Under the pieces are notes generated by a model that was not told the DNA's origin, searched no databases, and saw nothing but the letters and a program-made list of their open reading frames with translations. A program made the position numbers and the translations under genes. A stretch of DNA of 64,000 bases, taken from contig CAZRGV010000017.1 in NCBI GenBank assembly GCA_964599655.1, positions 1 to 64,000 of the forward strand, given 5' to 3'. This document shows positions 9,390 through 18,884 of this stretch, one piece after another (position 1 is the stretch's first letter; each line of letters opens with the position of its first letter). Source of the stretch: CAZRGV01 sp964599655 (GTDB lineage Bacteria; Planctomycetota; Planctomycetia; Isosphaerales; Isosphaeraceae).

Positions 9390-9408
9390 CGGGGGCATTC
9401 CTTTCAGC

Positions 9409-10761
9409 TCAGCGTTGCTCACCATGAACCCAGCGTCCCAGCCGATCGGCCAGCTCTCGTGCTCGATCGGAATCGGCGGCCTCCGCGATCACCCGAACGA
9501 TCGGCTCCGTGTTGCTGGCGCGAACATGCACCCAGCCGTCGGACCAGTCCAGGCGGAGACCGTCGCGTCGATCGGCCTGGGCCTCCGGATGCGCCTCGGC
9601 GATTCGGTCCAGAAGCCGGGTCACCGGCTGATCGCCGATCGGGAACTTCGTCTTGACCATCGCGTACCGCGGCAACCCGTCCACGAGCTTCGAAAGCGGC
9701 TCGTCGGTCGTCGCGAGAAGGTCGAGCACCAGGGCCATCGCGACGAAGCTGTCGCGAACGTAACCCACTCGAGGATCGATCACCCCACCGTTTCCCTCGC
9801 CTCCGAGGATCGCTCGCTCCGCTCGCATTCGTTCCACAACGTGGATTTCACCGACCGGCGTTCGCCACACATCGCAACCCGCTCGACGCGCAAGGTCCTC
9901 CGCGACCCTTGAGGTGGAAAGATTCAGGACCAGCGGACCGCGACCAATCCTCAAAATGCGACTTACCGCGAGGGCCAGCGTGAGCTCTTCACCAATGTAT
10001 CGTCCCGTCTCATCAACGATCGCCAGGCGATCGGCGTCAGGATCCTGCGCGAATCCGACAACGGCCCCGAGTGAGGAAACGACGGCGGAGAAGCTCTTCA
10101 GGTTCTCCTCGGTCGGCTCCGGCGGATGCTCGTAGCGCCCATCCGGCGTTCCCCCAAGAACCGTCGGCTCACACCCCAACTCCCTTAGCAGGCTTAAGCC
10201 GAGACGCCCCCCAGCGCCGTGGCAGGCGTCCAGAGCCACGCGAAAGTGGCGATCTCGAATCCCCTCGACATCCACGATCCCGAGCACTTTTTGAAGATGG
10301 AGACGATCGACGTGAGTAAGTTCCTCGACCGTGCCCAGCGCGTTCCACGAGGCCCAATCGAAATCCCGTCGCTCGACTCGATCGAGGACGGCTTTCCCTC
10401 GGGCGGGGCTGAGGACCATCCCCTCCGGCTGGAAAAACTTTAACCCGTTATATTCCTGGGGGTTGTGTGACGCCGAAATCTGGATGCCGCCGGCGGCATG
10501 ACGCTCGCGGACGAGGATGCCAACGGTTGGCGTGGCGGTGGGCCCCACGTCCCAGACGTCGCGGCCGGTCGCCGTGACGCCCGCCACGACCGCATGGACG
10601 AACATCGGAGCCGACACACGCGCATCGTGCGAGACGATGATCGGTCCCGGCTGGCACTCCGACGCGTAGGCCGCCGCAAATTCCGAGGCCACGGAAGGGT
10701 CGAGGCCGTTGCCGACAACACCCCGGAGTCCGGAAACACTCGCGATTCGTGTTCCGCCCAC
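9409..10761 (-). CDS. Phosphohexomutase (phosphoglucosamine/phosphomannomutase family)
   Basis: A 450-residue alpha-D-phosphohexomutase, which moves phosphate between C6 and C1 of a hexose through a phosphoserine. All four site motifs are readable: the catalytic loop ISASHNP with Ser98, the Mg loop DPDADR (about residue 240), the sugar loop GEGNGG (about residue 320), and the phosphate loop RASNTEP near the C-terminus. The family does not allow a firm choice among phosphoglucosamine, phosphomannose and phosphoglucose substrates; the early SGLRGVVG and the GEGNGG loop favour a GlmM-like or archaeal-type enzyme. Translation starts at GTG 10761 after an AAGAGGAG site. It is the first gene of the minus-strand sugar operon. 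Confidence 0.88.
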   Translation of the reverse strand: MGGTRIASVSGLRGVVGNGLDPSVASEFAAAYASECQPGPIIVSHDARVSAPMFVHAVVAGVTATGRDVWDVGPTATPTVGILVRERHAAGGIQISASHNPQEYNGLKFFQPEGMVLSPARGKAVLDRVERRDFDWASWNALGTVEELTHVDRLHLQKVLGIVDVEGIRDRHFRVALDACHGAGGRLGLSLLRELGCEPTVLGGTPDGRYEHPPEPTEENLKSFSAVVSSLGAVVGFAQDPDADRLAIVDETGRYIGEELTLALAVSRILRIGRGPLVLNLSTSRVAEDLARRAGCDVWRTPVGEIHVVERMRAERAILGGEGNGGVIDPRVGYVRDSFVAMALVLDLLATTDEPLSKLVDGLPRYAMVKTKFPIGDQPVTRLLDRIAEAHPEAQADRRDGLRLDWSDGWVHVRASNTEPIVRVIAEAADSDRARELADRLGRWVHGEQR

Positions 10762-11183
10762 TACCGCTTCTCCTCTTGAGCGTTCGATGCCAGCGAAGGA
10801 TCAATTCGCGACTCACTTTAGAGAAGCGCGTGGGGGACGGGCAAGTCTCCGGTGGCCGCATCGAGCGACTCTTGGCAGCCACCCACCCTCTCCAGAGCTC
10901 TGGTGTCAGAACCAGTTTTCTGATGGACCCAACCCTCCAGCCTCGAGGACAGACTCCGAGGATCTCGAGCTCGATTCCGATGGAGGCTCGATTTCAATTC
11001 GCGCGTATACCACTACTCCGATTCAAGTTAGAATGGTCCCGGCAGGATCGAAATCCGTTCGAGAACGTGGACCGGCACTGAAACTGCGTGCGACCGCCTG
11101 GTGGCGTGAACCTCGCAGGTTTCTCCGAATCGTGATCTGAACAAACGTTCCAGACTTCGGGTCCCCGCATTGGGACAAGAGCC
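10762..11183. other. Divergent intergenic region, no gene seen
   Basis: 422 bases between two divergent genes. The open frames here have no family resemblance and poor ribosome sites. A TAGAAT at 11031-11036 could be a -10 element for the plus-strand gene, but no matching -35 is visible. It probably holds the promoters of both operons. Confidence 0.5.
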
Positions 11184-12599
11184 ATGGCGATGTTGAGCCG
11201 AACTGGAACTGGACTTCTGGTGGCCGGTGGTCTCGCCGTGATCGGCGTGATGGCCTATGCGCTCTCTCTGGGTAACGGCGCGCTGGGGACCCATCGTGAC
11301 GCCACCGCCGAGGTCGCGGTCTTCTACCCGGATTCCGGCCTCTGGCTCAATGTTCGACAGGGGATTCGGGCCTGCGCGGACCGAGGGCTCCTCGACGTGA
11401 TCGATCTGGGAGGCGAGTCGGCCCTGGTTCGTTCCCGCCAGTCGGGACGCCTGGTTCGATTCACCTGGTATGGAGCGTCGGGGGTCTGGGACATTCGCGA
11501 TACGCTTCGGACGCAACTGGCCAGCGATTCCCCACCGGTCGCGGTTGTTGGGTCCAGCAACACGGCGCTGACGGCGACACTCGCTCACGAACTCGCGAAG
11601 GGCTCCGCCAGGGATTCCGATCCGGATGCCGGTCCGATTTTGCTCGTGTCATCGGCCACCTCCGTTCTCGTGGAAGCTCCCTGGAACGAGCCCGAATCAC
11701 CTGGTGAGAAGCGACAGGCAACGCAGCCCGATCGTGTGGCGTTACTGGACATCGATCCCGGACGAACCTTCCGATTCTGCCTGAACAATGAGCGGCTGGC
11801 GAATCTGGTTGTGGGCTATCTCTCGCTCCAGAATCCGGATCGGCCCGAGAAGGTGATTCTTCTGGTTGATCGGTACGACCCGTTCTCCAAGGATCTCGCG
11901 GGCTTCTTCGAGAAGGCCGTCGGGCGGACCTTTCCGGACACGCCGATTCTCCGGCGCGAGGTGACGCCCTCCTGGAACGGTTTTCCGGGGTCGCCAACCG
12001 TGGAGGAGATCCAGGTCGCGGACTCGGTTTGGAAGGAGGCCGGTGGCGCCCCGAACGGACGGAGCGTCTGGCTGATGCTTCCGCTTCAGGACGATCCGGC
12101 ACGCCGGATGCTCGACGCTCTGGCCGCGAGGTCTCCCGAGGGACGGGTTCCGCTGCTGCGAGCGGTTTGCGGTGACGGGATCGGCCGCCAGATGTTGTGT
12201 CAACTCGCGGGGACCTTGCCCTTTCCTCTCTGGTGCGCGGCGTCGACCTCCGCGTATCTCCCCGGACTCGAAGCGCTGGACAGCAACGGCACCGCACAAA
12301 TCGAGGCGGAGATTGTCTCCGCCCTAATCGCGGGTCTGGACCGATCCGATCGGAGCCTCGCCAGGGCCCTCTCGGGCCTGAGAATCAAGGCCGGCGCGCC
12401 CGCCGCGATGGGTCGCTCGCTGGCCTTCGACAACGGGGAGCGCACGGGTGATGATCTTGGCCACGTGCTCGAAATCCGGCCCGGCGAGTCGAGCGTGCTG
12501 GCTCATGCCCCCCAACTGGATGGGACCTGGCTGGACCTTCGCTGGATCGGCGATCGCTGGCAACCCATCCCGGCGCTCTCGGATGTGGTCCGACGATGA
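11184..12599 (+). CDS. Membrane-anchored periplasmic-binding-protein-like protein
   Basis: A 471-residue protein with one N-terminal hydrophobic segment (about residues 8-28), probably an uncleaved anchor with the rest in the periplasm. The body looks like a type-1 periplasmic binding fold: VAVVGSSNTALTATLAHELA (about residues 113-132) recalls the first lobe of Leu/Ile/Val-binding proteins, and VILLVDRYDPFSKDLAGFFE the second. I do not recognise a specific family. The stop overlaps the start of a histidine kinase gene as ATGA, so the two are coupled. This suggests a ligand sensor for the kinase, as in other binding-protein/kinase pairs. The role is inferred from context only. Confidence 0.7.
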   Translation: MAMLSRTGTGLLVAGGLAVIGVMAYALSLGNGALGTHRDATAEVAVFYPDSGLWLNVRQGIRACADRGLLDVIDLGGESALVRSRQSGRLVRFTWYGASGVWDIRDTLRTQLASDSPPVAVVGSSNTALTATLAHELAKGSARDSDPDAGPILLVSSATSVLVEAPWNEPESPGEKRQATQPDRVALLDIDPGRTFRFCLNNERLANLVVGYLSLQNPDRPEKVILLVDRYDPFSKDLAGFFEKAVGRTFPDTPILRREVTPSWNGFPGSPTVEEIQVADSVWKEAGGAPNGRSVWLMLPLQDDPARRMLDALAARSPEGRVPLLRAVCGDGIGRQMLCQLAGTLPFPLWCAASTSAYLPGLEALDSNGTAQIEAEIVSALIAGLDRSDRSLARALSGLRIKAGAPAAMGRSLAFDNGERTGDDLGHVLEIRPGESSVLAHAPQLDGTWLDLRWIGDRWQPIPALSDVVRR

Positions 12600-14104
12600 A
12601 GTGGAGAGATCGCCGGCTCAGGCTAACCTCGGTACTGCGGGGAACGCTCGGCACGCCGGGTCTGCTGATCGGTCTCGTCTCGCTCCTCATGTTCGGATTC
12701 AGCCTGGTGGTCCTCAAGCACGAGTACAACCGGCTTTCGGACACGAGAAGCGCCACGCTTCAGCAGGTGTTCGCCCGCTGGGTCCGTACGACCTCCTCCG
12801 ATTATCTGGGACGCCGTAGCCTGATCGACGACGCGGACCTCTGGCGGCGATCGAAGCCGGCCAACGGCACCCAGAGCCGTGAACAGGTGGCGTTCTCGCT
12901 GGCGCGAATGGGGCGCTGGCTCGAGGAACAGAACCGACGATCGCCTCTCATCGAGGTGGTCGAGATGTGGCTTTATCAGCGGAACGATCCGCGCCCCGTG
13001 CACTGGCAATCTCATGCCCCAAGCACGACCGATACCCGCATCCTCTCTCACGTACCCGTGCTTCCCCCCTCCTCCGGAAGTCCGGCCGTCGCGCTGGATG
13101 TGCGCTACAGGATTCCACCCGAGTACGACCGAATCGCCAACGCGCTGGAAACCTCGTATCGCCGGCTTCTCCTGGCCGTCCTCGGACTCTCCGGTTACTC
13201 GCTTCTGTGTCTCGGCTACATGGCGTTGCACGCCCAGGCCTTGCGCGACCGAGCCGCGAGGGAGTCGGCGCAGCAGGCCACGCTGGATCTGGCCGACCGG
13301 ACCTGTCACGAGTTGGGAAACGTTGCGTTCGTCCTGTCCAACGAGCGTCGAAATCTGACCGAGCATCTTGCTTTGGTCGAGCGCTTTCTCGACGAGGAAT
13401 CGACCGCGATGGAGGCCGCGTCGCGTCGGGTCGGGATGGATTCCCACATGCTCGAGCGATTCCGAAGCGCCCTTCGACGCGAATACGCCGCCAGAGGCAT
13501 CGATCCGGACGTTGAGTTACGCACCGGCGCGAGCCTGGCGCGCGACGTCTGCCGGCAGATTGCCGTCTGCTCGGATTATATCGCCTTGACCGTTCGAGAG
13601 CTGGACAGCTCGTTGAAGCAAAACGCCCTCCCCGTCGTTCGCGAACCGTTGATCGTCGAATCCTGTATCCAAGACGCTCTGACCTTGCTCGGTCCGAGCC
13701 TTGAGGCCGCCGCCGTTCGCGTCGAACGTCCCGATGGCGAGGCCGAGCCGATTCGGGCCCATGCGGACCGTCGGCTCCTGGTGCACGCGCTGGTCAACCT
13801 GCTCAAGAACGCGGTCGAGGCGACAACCGCAACGACATCGGCTCCGAGGATCACCGTGACAACTCGTCGAAACGGGTCGTCGGTCCAGATCGAGGTCGCC
13901 GACAACGGGCCGGGGATTCCCAAGGACCGCCTGCAACGGATCTTCGAGTCCGGGTACTCAACGAAGGGCGCCGGTCGGGGCCGGGGTCTGTCCATCGTCA
14001 AGGATTCGATCGAAGCTCAGGGGGGGAATTTGCAGGTCGTGAGCGAGCCGGGACGAGGAACGACGTTTCGCGTTTCGCTTCCGGTCGCGTCGGAGAAATC
14101 CTGA
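12596..14104 (+). CDS. Membrane sensor histidine kinase
   Basis: A 502-residue two-helix sensor kinase. Membrane segments lie at about residues 19-40 and 190-212 and enclose a roughly 150-residue periplasmic domain. The cytoplasmic part has an H-box with His238 in RTCHELGNVAF, where the usual Pro after the His-Glu-Leu is absent. It then has an N-box LVNLLKNAVEA, a G1 box VADNGPGIP, an F-like FESGYSTKG and a G2 box GRGLSIVKD. It should autophosphorylate and pass phosphate to a response regulator, but none is adjacent. It overlaps the upstream binding-protein-like gene by four bases. The two probably act together at the inner membrane. Confidence 0.88.
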   Translation: MKWRDRRLRLTSVLRGTLGTPGLLIGLVSLLMFGFSLVVLKHEYNRLSDTRSATLQQVFARWVRTTSSDYLGRRSLIDDADLWRRSKPANGTQSREQVAFSLARMGRWLEEQNRRSPLIEVVEMWLYQRNDPRPVHWQSHAPSTTDTRILSHVPVLPPSSGSPAVALDVRYRIPPEYDRIANALETSYRRLLLAVLGLSGYSLLCLGYMALHAQALRDRAARESAQQATLDLADRTCHELGNVAFVLSNERRNLTEHLALVERFLDEESTAMEAASRRVGMDSHMLERFRSALRREYAARGIDPDVELRTGASLARDVCRQIAVCSDYIALTVRELDSSLKQNALPVVREPLIVESCIQDALTLLGPSLEAAAVRVERPDGEAEPIRAHADRRLLVHALVNLLKNAVEATTATTSAPRITVTTRRNGSSVQIEVADNGPGIPKDRLQRIFESGYSTKGAGRGRGLSIVKDSIEAQGGNLQVVSEPGRGTTFRVSLPVASEKS

Positions 14105-14182
14105 ACCTTCGCGAACCGACAGAGCCCCCCTGTGTCTCCTCCTCCGAGCCGAGTTATCGCGCCTCTCACACGAGGTCCCCTC

Positions 14183-15016
14183 ATGGATTTCGCCGACCTG
14201 AAGCTGGCTCGCCGCCTGGAAGAGGCTGAGGCTTGCGACAGCCAGGAATTCGCGGAGGCGCTCCAGCGACTCCGACCCGACTCGGATATCGCCGTCGAAA
14301 CCATCGCGGGCGGCCGCGTCGTTTTCGCGGGGATGAAATCTCCCATGTCGGAGGCCCGCGGGCTGGGCCTTCAAGGCGAAGTTCGCGCCGAGGACCTGGA
14401 TCGGCTCGACGCGTTTTATTTCGGCCGCGGCGCGACCTCCAAGGTCGGCGTTTGCCCGATGGCCGACCCGTCTTTGCTGAAGGGCCTGACCCGCCGCGGC
14501 TATGAGCCGTTCGAGTTCGAGAACGTCCTTTATCGTACGATGGGACCGGATTCCGAATTCGGCGATCCGTTGGTTGTTCCCGGTCTCGAGATCCGGCAGG
14601 CCACGGCGGACGAGATGCACACGTACCGGGACGCGGTCTTTTCCAACTTCTTCGGGGCGGAGGCGGCTTCCCCCGAGGTCGTCGATCTGACGGCCGCCCT
14701 GTTCCACATGCCACAGGCGATCCTTCTTCTGGCCCGACTCGAAGGTCAAGCGGTCGGAGGTGGCGCGGTCCTCATTCACGACGGCGTCGCCTTTCTCGCG
14801 GGTGCGGCCATCCTCCCGGCGTATCGCAATCGAGGCGTCCATCGCGCCCTCTCTCGGACCCGACTCGCACTGGCCGCGGATCGAGGCTGCGATCTCTTCG
14901 CGCAAGCGGCCCTGCCCGGAAGCGGCTCGCAACGCAATGCCGAACGCAACGGGTTCCGAGTCGCGTACACCAAGCTGATGATGGCCCGCACTCCACCCTC
15001 CTCTCGCGAGTCGTGA
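14183..15016 (+). CDS. GNAT-family N-acetyltransferase
   Basis: A 277-residue protein whose C-terminal half (from about residue 130) is a GNAT fold. LEIRQATADEM marks its first strand, and AAILPAYRNRGVHRALSRTR near residue 210-230 is the acetyl-CoA pyrophosphate-binding motif (R/Q-x-x-G-x-G/A form). NAERNGFRVAYTK is the usual last strand region. The N-terminal 130 residues may be a second, degenerate GNAT repeat, as in other two-domain members. The substrate is unknown. The ATG at 14183 follows GAGG; an upstream start would add 17 residues of unlikely sequence. It is likely cytosolic and independent of the histidine kinase 79 bases upstream. Confidence 0.82.
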   Translation: MDFADLKLARRLEEAEACDSQEFAEALQRLRPDSDIAVETIAGGRVVFAGMKSPMSEARGLGLQGEVRAEDLDRLDAFYFGRGATSKVGVCPMADPSLLKGLTRRGYEPFEFENVLYRTMGPDSEFGDPLVVPGLEIRQATADEMHTYRDAVFSNFFGAEAASPEVVDLTAALFHMPQAILLLARLEGQAVGGGAVLIHDGVAFLAGAAILPAYRNRGVHRALSRTRLALAADRGCDLFAQAALPGSGSQRNAERNGFRVAYTKLMMARTPPSSRES

Positions 15017-15054
15017 CATCGACGGCCCGCGCCGGCCTCCCACGACGATTCCCA

Positions 15055-15082
15055 TTGCCCGGTCAGCGCATCCGGATACAAT
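15055..15082 (+). promoter_or_regulatory. Candidate promoter for the envelope gene run
   Basis: TTGCCC and TACAAT separated by 16 bases, about 70 bases upstream of the GT39-like gene. It matches the sigma-70 pattern at moderate quality and could drive the run from 15151 onward. Confidence 0.4.
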
Positions 15083-15150
15083 GCGTCCCGCGTTCCGAAG
15101 GATCGGGCCGCGCGCTCTGAGGCCGTTGAATCACGGAGGAGGTCGTCTCC

Positions 15151-16755
15151 ATGTCCCGTCGCTGCCTGGCGTCGATCGTCGTGCTGGCGGCGGCCCTGCA
15201 CGGGCTTGGAATCGCTCGAACCGTTCTGCCGGCCCAGGACGGCATCAAATTCATCCGGTTCGCCAGGGCGTATCACACGCAACCCTGGATTCAGGCGGTC
15301 CGTGACGCCGACCAGCACCCGCTCTATCCCGCGCTCATTGCCTTGACCCAGCCCGTCGTCGCATCGGCCAACGGCCCGAGCGCCGATTCGTGGCGGATCG
15401 CCGCCCAGTTGGTCTCCACTCTGGCGTCGCTCGCGTTGCTGATCCCGCTCTTTGGCTGGACGCGCTCCCTCTTTGACGAGTCGACCGCGTCGCTCGCCGT
15501 CTTTCTCTTCGTGCTCCTCCCGCAACCCGCCGAGATCGGTCACGACACGCTCAGCGATCCCCTGGCCCTGTTCGCATTCACCACGGCCCTCTGGTGCGGG
15601 GAGCGGACGCTTCGGTCTCCCTCGCTCGCCTCCGCGCTTGGATGCGGCCTGGCCTCCGGGTTGGGATTTCTGGCCAGGCCGGAAGTCGCGGTCCTTCCCG
15701 CCGCGGTGCTGGCAACCGCCATGTCTTCCAGGATCGTTGTCGGCCTGAAAACGTTTCGGCATCCCAACTCGACGCTCAAGGAAACGTCTCCCGCGACCAT
15801 GGGGATTCCACCGCTTCGGGGACGGTTCGCCGTCCTCTGCGTGGTGTTCCTGTCGCTCGTGGGTGCCTACGCGCTGGTCAAGGGAGAGGTCTCCGAGAAA
15901 CTCGCGTTGCGCAGAAGCGCCGCGATTCCGTCGAGGCCCGAGGTCCATCGAAAGGCGAAACAGTGGCTGCCGCCCGGCCTGGATGACCCGCGTTGGGATT
16001 TTTCCCCCAAGGAGGAATCCGACGAGCCAACCCAGTTGAGTCTCGTCGAGGCCACGACTTCGTTGTTTCGCCAGTGGTTCGAGGTCATGGCCTGGCTGCT
16101 GGCGATCCTGTCGCTCGTCGGGGCCGTCCGCGTCAAGGCCGGTCCTGGCGCGAGATTGGCCATCGTGTATTCGCTTTTCTTTGGAATCCTTCTGGTTCGC
16201 CACGCCAGCCTGTTCGGCTACCTCTCCAGTCGGCACGTCCTTACCCTCGTGGTGATTTCGATCCCCTGGGCCGCGGCCGAAGCCCACCTCATCGGACAAC
16301 GCCTGGCGCAACTCCTTCGATGGGATGAGGCTCGAGCCCGGCGCTGGGGGACCGTCGCCATCCTTCTGATCGCGTCGGCCGGTATCGGCGCTCAGCTCAA
16401 ACCGACCCACGCGAGCCGTTGGGGACACTGGGCCGCCGGACGTTGGCTCGCCCAGAACGCGAAGCCCGGTGAGGCGTTGCTCGATACTCGAGGCTGGGCC
16501 TCCTTCGTCTCGGGTCTGCCGCATTACGACTACTGGCATGTCCGACAGGCGTTCACCGACTCCCGCCTCTCCTACATCGTCGTCGGTGCCGATGAACTGG
16601 CCGCCCAAAGTCGCCGCGCCGAAACCCTCCGCGCGATCCTGGCTTACGCTTGCGAGCCGGCCGCGGCGTTCCCGGAACGTCGGGGCGGGAACAAACCCGA
16701 GATCCTGATCTACCGATTTCGGCAACCGGATTCCTGGGAGGGATTGAAACCATGA
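15151..16755 (+). CDS. GT39-like polytopic glycosyltransferase
   Basis: A 534-residue membrane protein with about ten hydrophobic helices. The first loop contains DGIKFIRFARAYHTQPW and HPLYPALIAL, where acidic and histidine residues stand in the place of the catalytic Asp and the following His-Pro motif of GT-C enzymes of the GT39/ArnT type. Such enzymes move a sugar from a polyprenyl phosphate to a protein or lipid on the periplasmic side. The C-terminal 80 residues are soluble. The start has a GGAGGAGGT site. Its stop overlaps the start of the WaaP-like kinase as ATGA. The neighbourhood points to envelope glycan or lipid A-like modification, but the acceptor is unknown. Confidence 0.8.
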   Translation: MSRRCLASIVVLAAALHGLGIARTVLPAQDGIKFIRFARAYHTQPWIQAVRDADQHPLYPALIALTQPVVASANGPSADSWRIAAQLVSTLASLALLIPLFGWTRSLFDESTASLAVFLFVLLPQPAEIGHDTLSDPLALFAFTTALWCGERTLRSPSLASALGCGLASGLGFLARPEVAVLPAAVLATAMSSRIVVGLKTFRHPNSTLKETSPATMGIPPLRGRFAVLCVVFLSLVGAYALVKGEVSEKLALRRSAAIPSRPEVHRKAKQWLPPGLDDPRWDFSPKEESDEPTQLSLVEATTSLFRQWFEVMAWLLAILSLVGAVRVKAGPGARLAIVYSLFFGILLVRHASLFGYLSSRHVLTLVVISIPWAAAEAHLIGQRLAQLLRWDEARARRWGTVAILLIASAGIGAQLKPTHASRWGHWAAGRWLAQNAKPGEALLDTRGWASFVSGLPHYDYWHVRQAFTDSRLSYIVVGADELAAQSRRAETLRAILAYACEPAAAFPERRGGNKPEILIYRFRQPDSWEGLKP

Positions 16756-17594
16756 GCCTCGGCGGCCTCCTGCAACGGCTGACCAGGGGCACACGATGGT
16801 CCTGGTCCGCCGACGAGTATCGAGCCGCCTTGCCCGCGGATCTCGATCAGACGGTCATGGCGCTGGACGCGAAGGATCGGTTCCACGCCAAGCAAGGACG
16901 CTCCACGGCCAGAGTCCGGTTCGACTCACCCTGGGGTCCGCTCTCCGTTTACCTGAAGCGCCACGATCGACTGCCCTGGTCGGCCCGGCTCGCCGCGCTG
17001 ATCCATCCGGGAGGGCATTTCTCCCCAGGCGCCGCCGAGTGGGCTCACCTGGCGCGAGTCAAAGCCATCGGTGTTCCCGTGCCCGACGCGGTCGCGGTGG
17101 GAGAGCAGATCGGCCCCTGGGGACAGCTTCGAAGCTACCTCCTCGTCGCCGAATTGATCGGCTGCCGCGAGCTCAACGAGGTCTTGCCGGAACTCGCGAG
17201 AACGCGAACCCCCGCGGAATTCGACCGCTTGAAACGGTCTCTCGTGATCGAGGCGGCCTCGATCGCGGCGCGACTTCATCGAATCAAGCTTTTTCACAAG
17301 GACTTTTATCTCTGTCACCTCTTCCTGGACCTCTCGCCGACGAGCAGGCCCGGGAGACGCTTGACGTTGATCGACCTTCATCGCCTGGCGGAACACCGCT
17401 GGACGGCCCCACGATGGCGCTGGAAAGATCTCGCACAACTCCTGTTTTCGACGTATGGCGTCGAAGGCATCGACGATCGAGACCGGCTCCGGTTCTGGAA
17501 ACACTACCGCCGGCGGATGTCCTTGAAATTCCCACGCTGGGAACGGCGCGTCATCCTTCGGAAGGCGAAACGATATCAGTCCCATAATCGCTGA
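16752..17594 (+). CDS. WaaP-like lipopolysaccharide kinase family protein
   Basis: A 280-residue kinase-fold protein of the lipopolysaccharide kinase (Kdo/WaaP) family. The sequence VYLKRHDRLPW carries the likely ATP-binding Lys. The catalytic loop is HKDFYLCHLFLD with His182 and Asp184. The metal-binding segment LIDLHRLAEHRWTAPRWRWK (Asp208) is typical of WaaP. In Gram-negative bacteria WaaP phosphorylates heptose of the LPS core on the cytosolic face. The ATG at 16752 overlaps the previous stop. It sits between a GT39-like transferase and a WaaG-like GT4 transferase, the neighbours expected for LPS core assembly. A full LPS pathway cannot be shown from this window. Confidence 0.85.
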   Translation: MSLGGLLQRLTRGTRWSWSADEYRAALPADLDQTVMALDAKDRFHAKQGRSTARVRFDSPWGPLSVYLKRHDRLPWSARLAALIHPGGHFSPGAAEWAHLARVKAIGVPVPDAVAVGEQIGPWGQLRSYLLVAELIGCRELNEVLPELARTRTPAEFDRLKRSLVIEAASIAARLHRIKLFHKDFYLCHLFLDLSPTSRPGRRLTLIDLHRLAEHRWTAPRWRWKDLAQLLFSTYGVEGIDDRDRLRFWKHYRRRMSLKFPRWERRVILRKAKRYQSHNR

Positions 17595-17607
17595 GCCAGG
17601 ACTACGC

Positions 17608-18834
17608 ATGCATATCGCCTTGAATTACCAGCGTGTCGATCCGTCGAAAGGCGGGGCCGAAACCTACGTCGCCGACCTTTGCCGGCACCTCGTGGCGCAA
17701 GGACACGACGTGGAACTCTTCGCCGAATCGTGGTCGGAGGAGGCGATTCCTCGAGCGGCGCGCCGGGTCCGCGTCCCCGTTCGAGGGCGAACGCGGGGCG
17801 GTCGGATCTGGAATTTCGCGGTTCAGTCGGAACTCGCGCTGCGTTCCTCGTCTCACGATTGCGTGATCGGCTTTATCAACACCTGGCATCAAGACATTCT
17901 GATTCCCCAAGGAGGCGTGCATCAGGCCAGCCTGGACGCCAACGCGAGGCGCCACGCGAACGGTCTGAGCCGGTCCCTCTACCGTTGGGGCAAGCAGCTC
18001 AACCCCAAGTGGTGGTGGCTCTATCGCTCGATCGAGCGCCGCCAGTACGATCCCTCGCGTCCGACTCGAGTCGTCGCGGTCAGCGAGATGGTTCGAGGGC
18101 ACCTGGAACATTACCACGGCGTGCCTCGCGATCGGATCGCCGTCATCCCGAACGCCATCGACGCGCAACGACTTCTCGTGGCGAATCCCGCGTCCGTTCG
18201 CGAGGAGTTCCGTCGGCGCCACGGCCTGAAAACCACGGATCTGATCGGCCTCTTCGTCGGCCATAACTTCCGGCTCAAGGGGCTTCCGGCGTTGCTTCGA
18301 GCGCTCCAGGCTCGGCGGCAACGCCCGAATTCCCCTCGAACGATTCACGTCCTGGTCTGCGGGGGTGGAAATCTCGGTCCGTTTCGGCGCATGACCCGGG
18401 AACTCGGGCTGGACGATTCGGTCCATCTGATCGGCTTCGAACCCGATATCCGGACATGTTATCACGCCAGCGATTTCTTCATTCTGCCCACGTATTACGA
18501 CCCTTGTTCGCTGGTCGTCTTCGAGGCCCTGGCCTGTGGCTTGCCCGTGATCACGACGCGGTGCAACGGGGCCGGAGAATTGATCACGGAGGGCCGCGAG
18601 GGCTTCGTCGTCGATCATCCTGACGACATTCCCGCTCTGGTGGCCGCACTCGATCGCATGACGGAGGACGCCGCCCGGAGCGCCATGTCTCGGGCCTCGA
18701 CCGTGCTTGGCCGCCAGCAATCGTTCGAGAATCACGTCGCGCGGCTGTTACAACTTTGCGAGGAGGTCGCCGCCTCGAAGCGTCGAGCGGCCGGCACGCC
18801 GCGTGTCCGACCGTCCGCGGTCGTTCCGGCTTGA
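17608..18834 (+). CDS. GT4 glycosyltransferase, WaaG-like
   Basis: A 408-residue retaining GT-B glycosyltransferase, predicted cytosolic or peripheral at the inner membrane. It starts MHIALNYQRVDPSKGGAETY. The middle has VAVSEMVRGHLEHYHGVP and IPNAIDAQRL, and the donor domain has GLFVGHNFRLKGL and YYDPCSLVVFEALACGLPVI, the E-x7-E region. The conserved C-terminal Rossmann half matches LPS core glucosyltransferases such as WaaG. The donor and acceptor are not determined. It follows the WaaP-like kinase gene by 13 bases and precedes the nucleotidyltransferase gene by 50. The last 25 residues are a basic, low-complexity tail. Confidence 0.87.
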   Translation: MHIALNYQRVDPSKGGAETYVADLCRHLVAQGHDVELFAESWSEEAIPRAARRVRVPVRGRTRGGRIWNFAVQSELALRSSSHDCVIGFINTWHQDILIPQGGVHQASLDANARRHANGLSRSLYRWGKQLNPKWWWLYRSIERRQYDPSRPTRVVAVSEMVRGHLEHYHGVPRDRIAVIPNAIDAQRLLVANPASVREEFRRRHGLKTTDLIGLFVGHNFRLKGLPALLRALQARRQRPNSPRTIHVLVCGGGNLGPFRRMTRELGLDDSVHLIGFEPDIRTCYHASDFFILPTYYDPCSLVVFEALACGLPVITTRCNGAGELITEGREGFVVDHPDDIPALVAALDRMTEDAARSAMSRASTVLGRQQSFENHVARLLQLCEEVAASKRRAAGTPRVRPSAVVPA

Positions 18835-18884
18835 GCCCACCGGTTCACGTCCGGGTGGGAAGGCGGATTTCAGGGAGGGATTCC

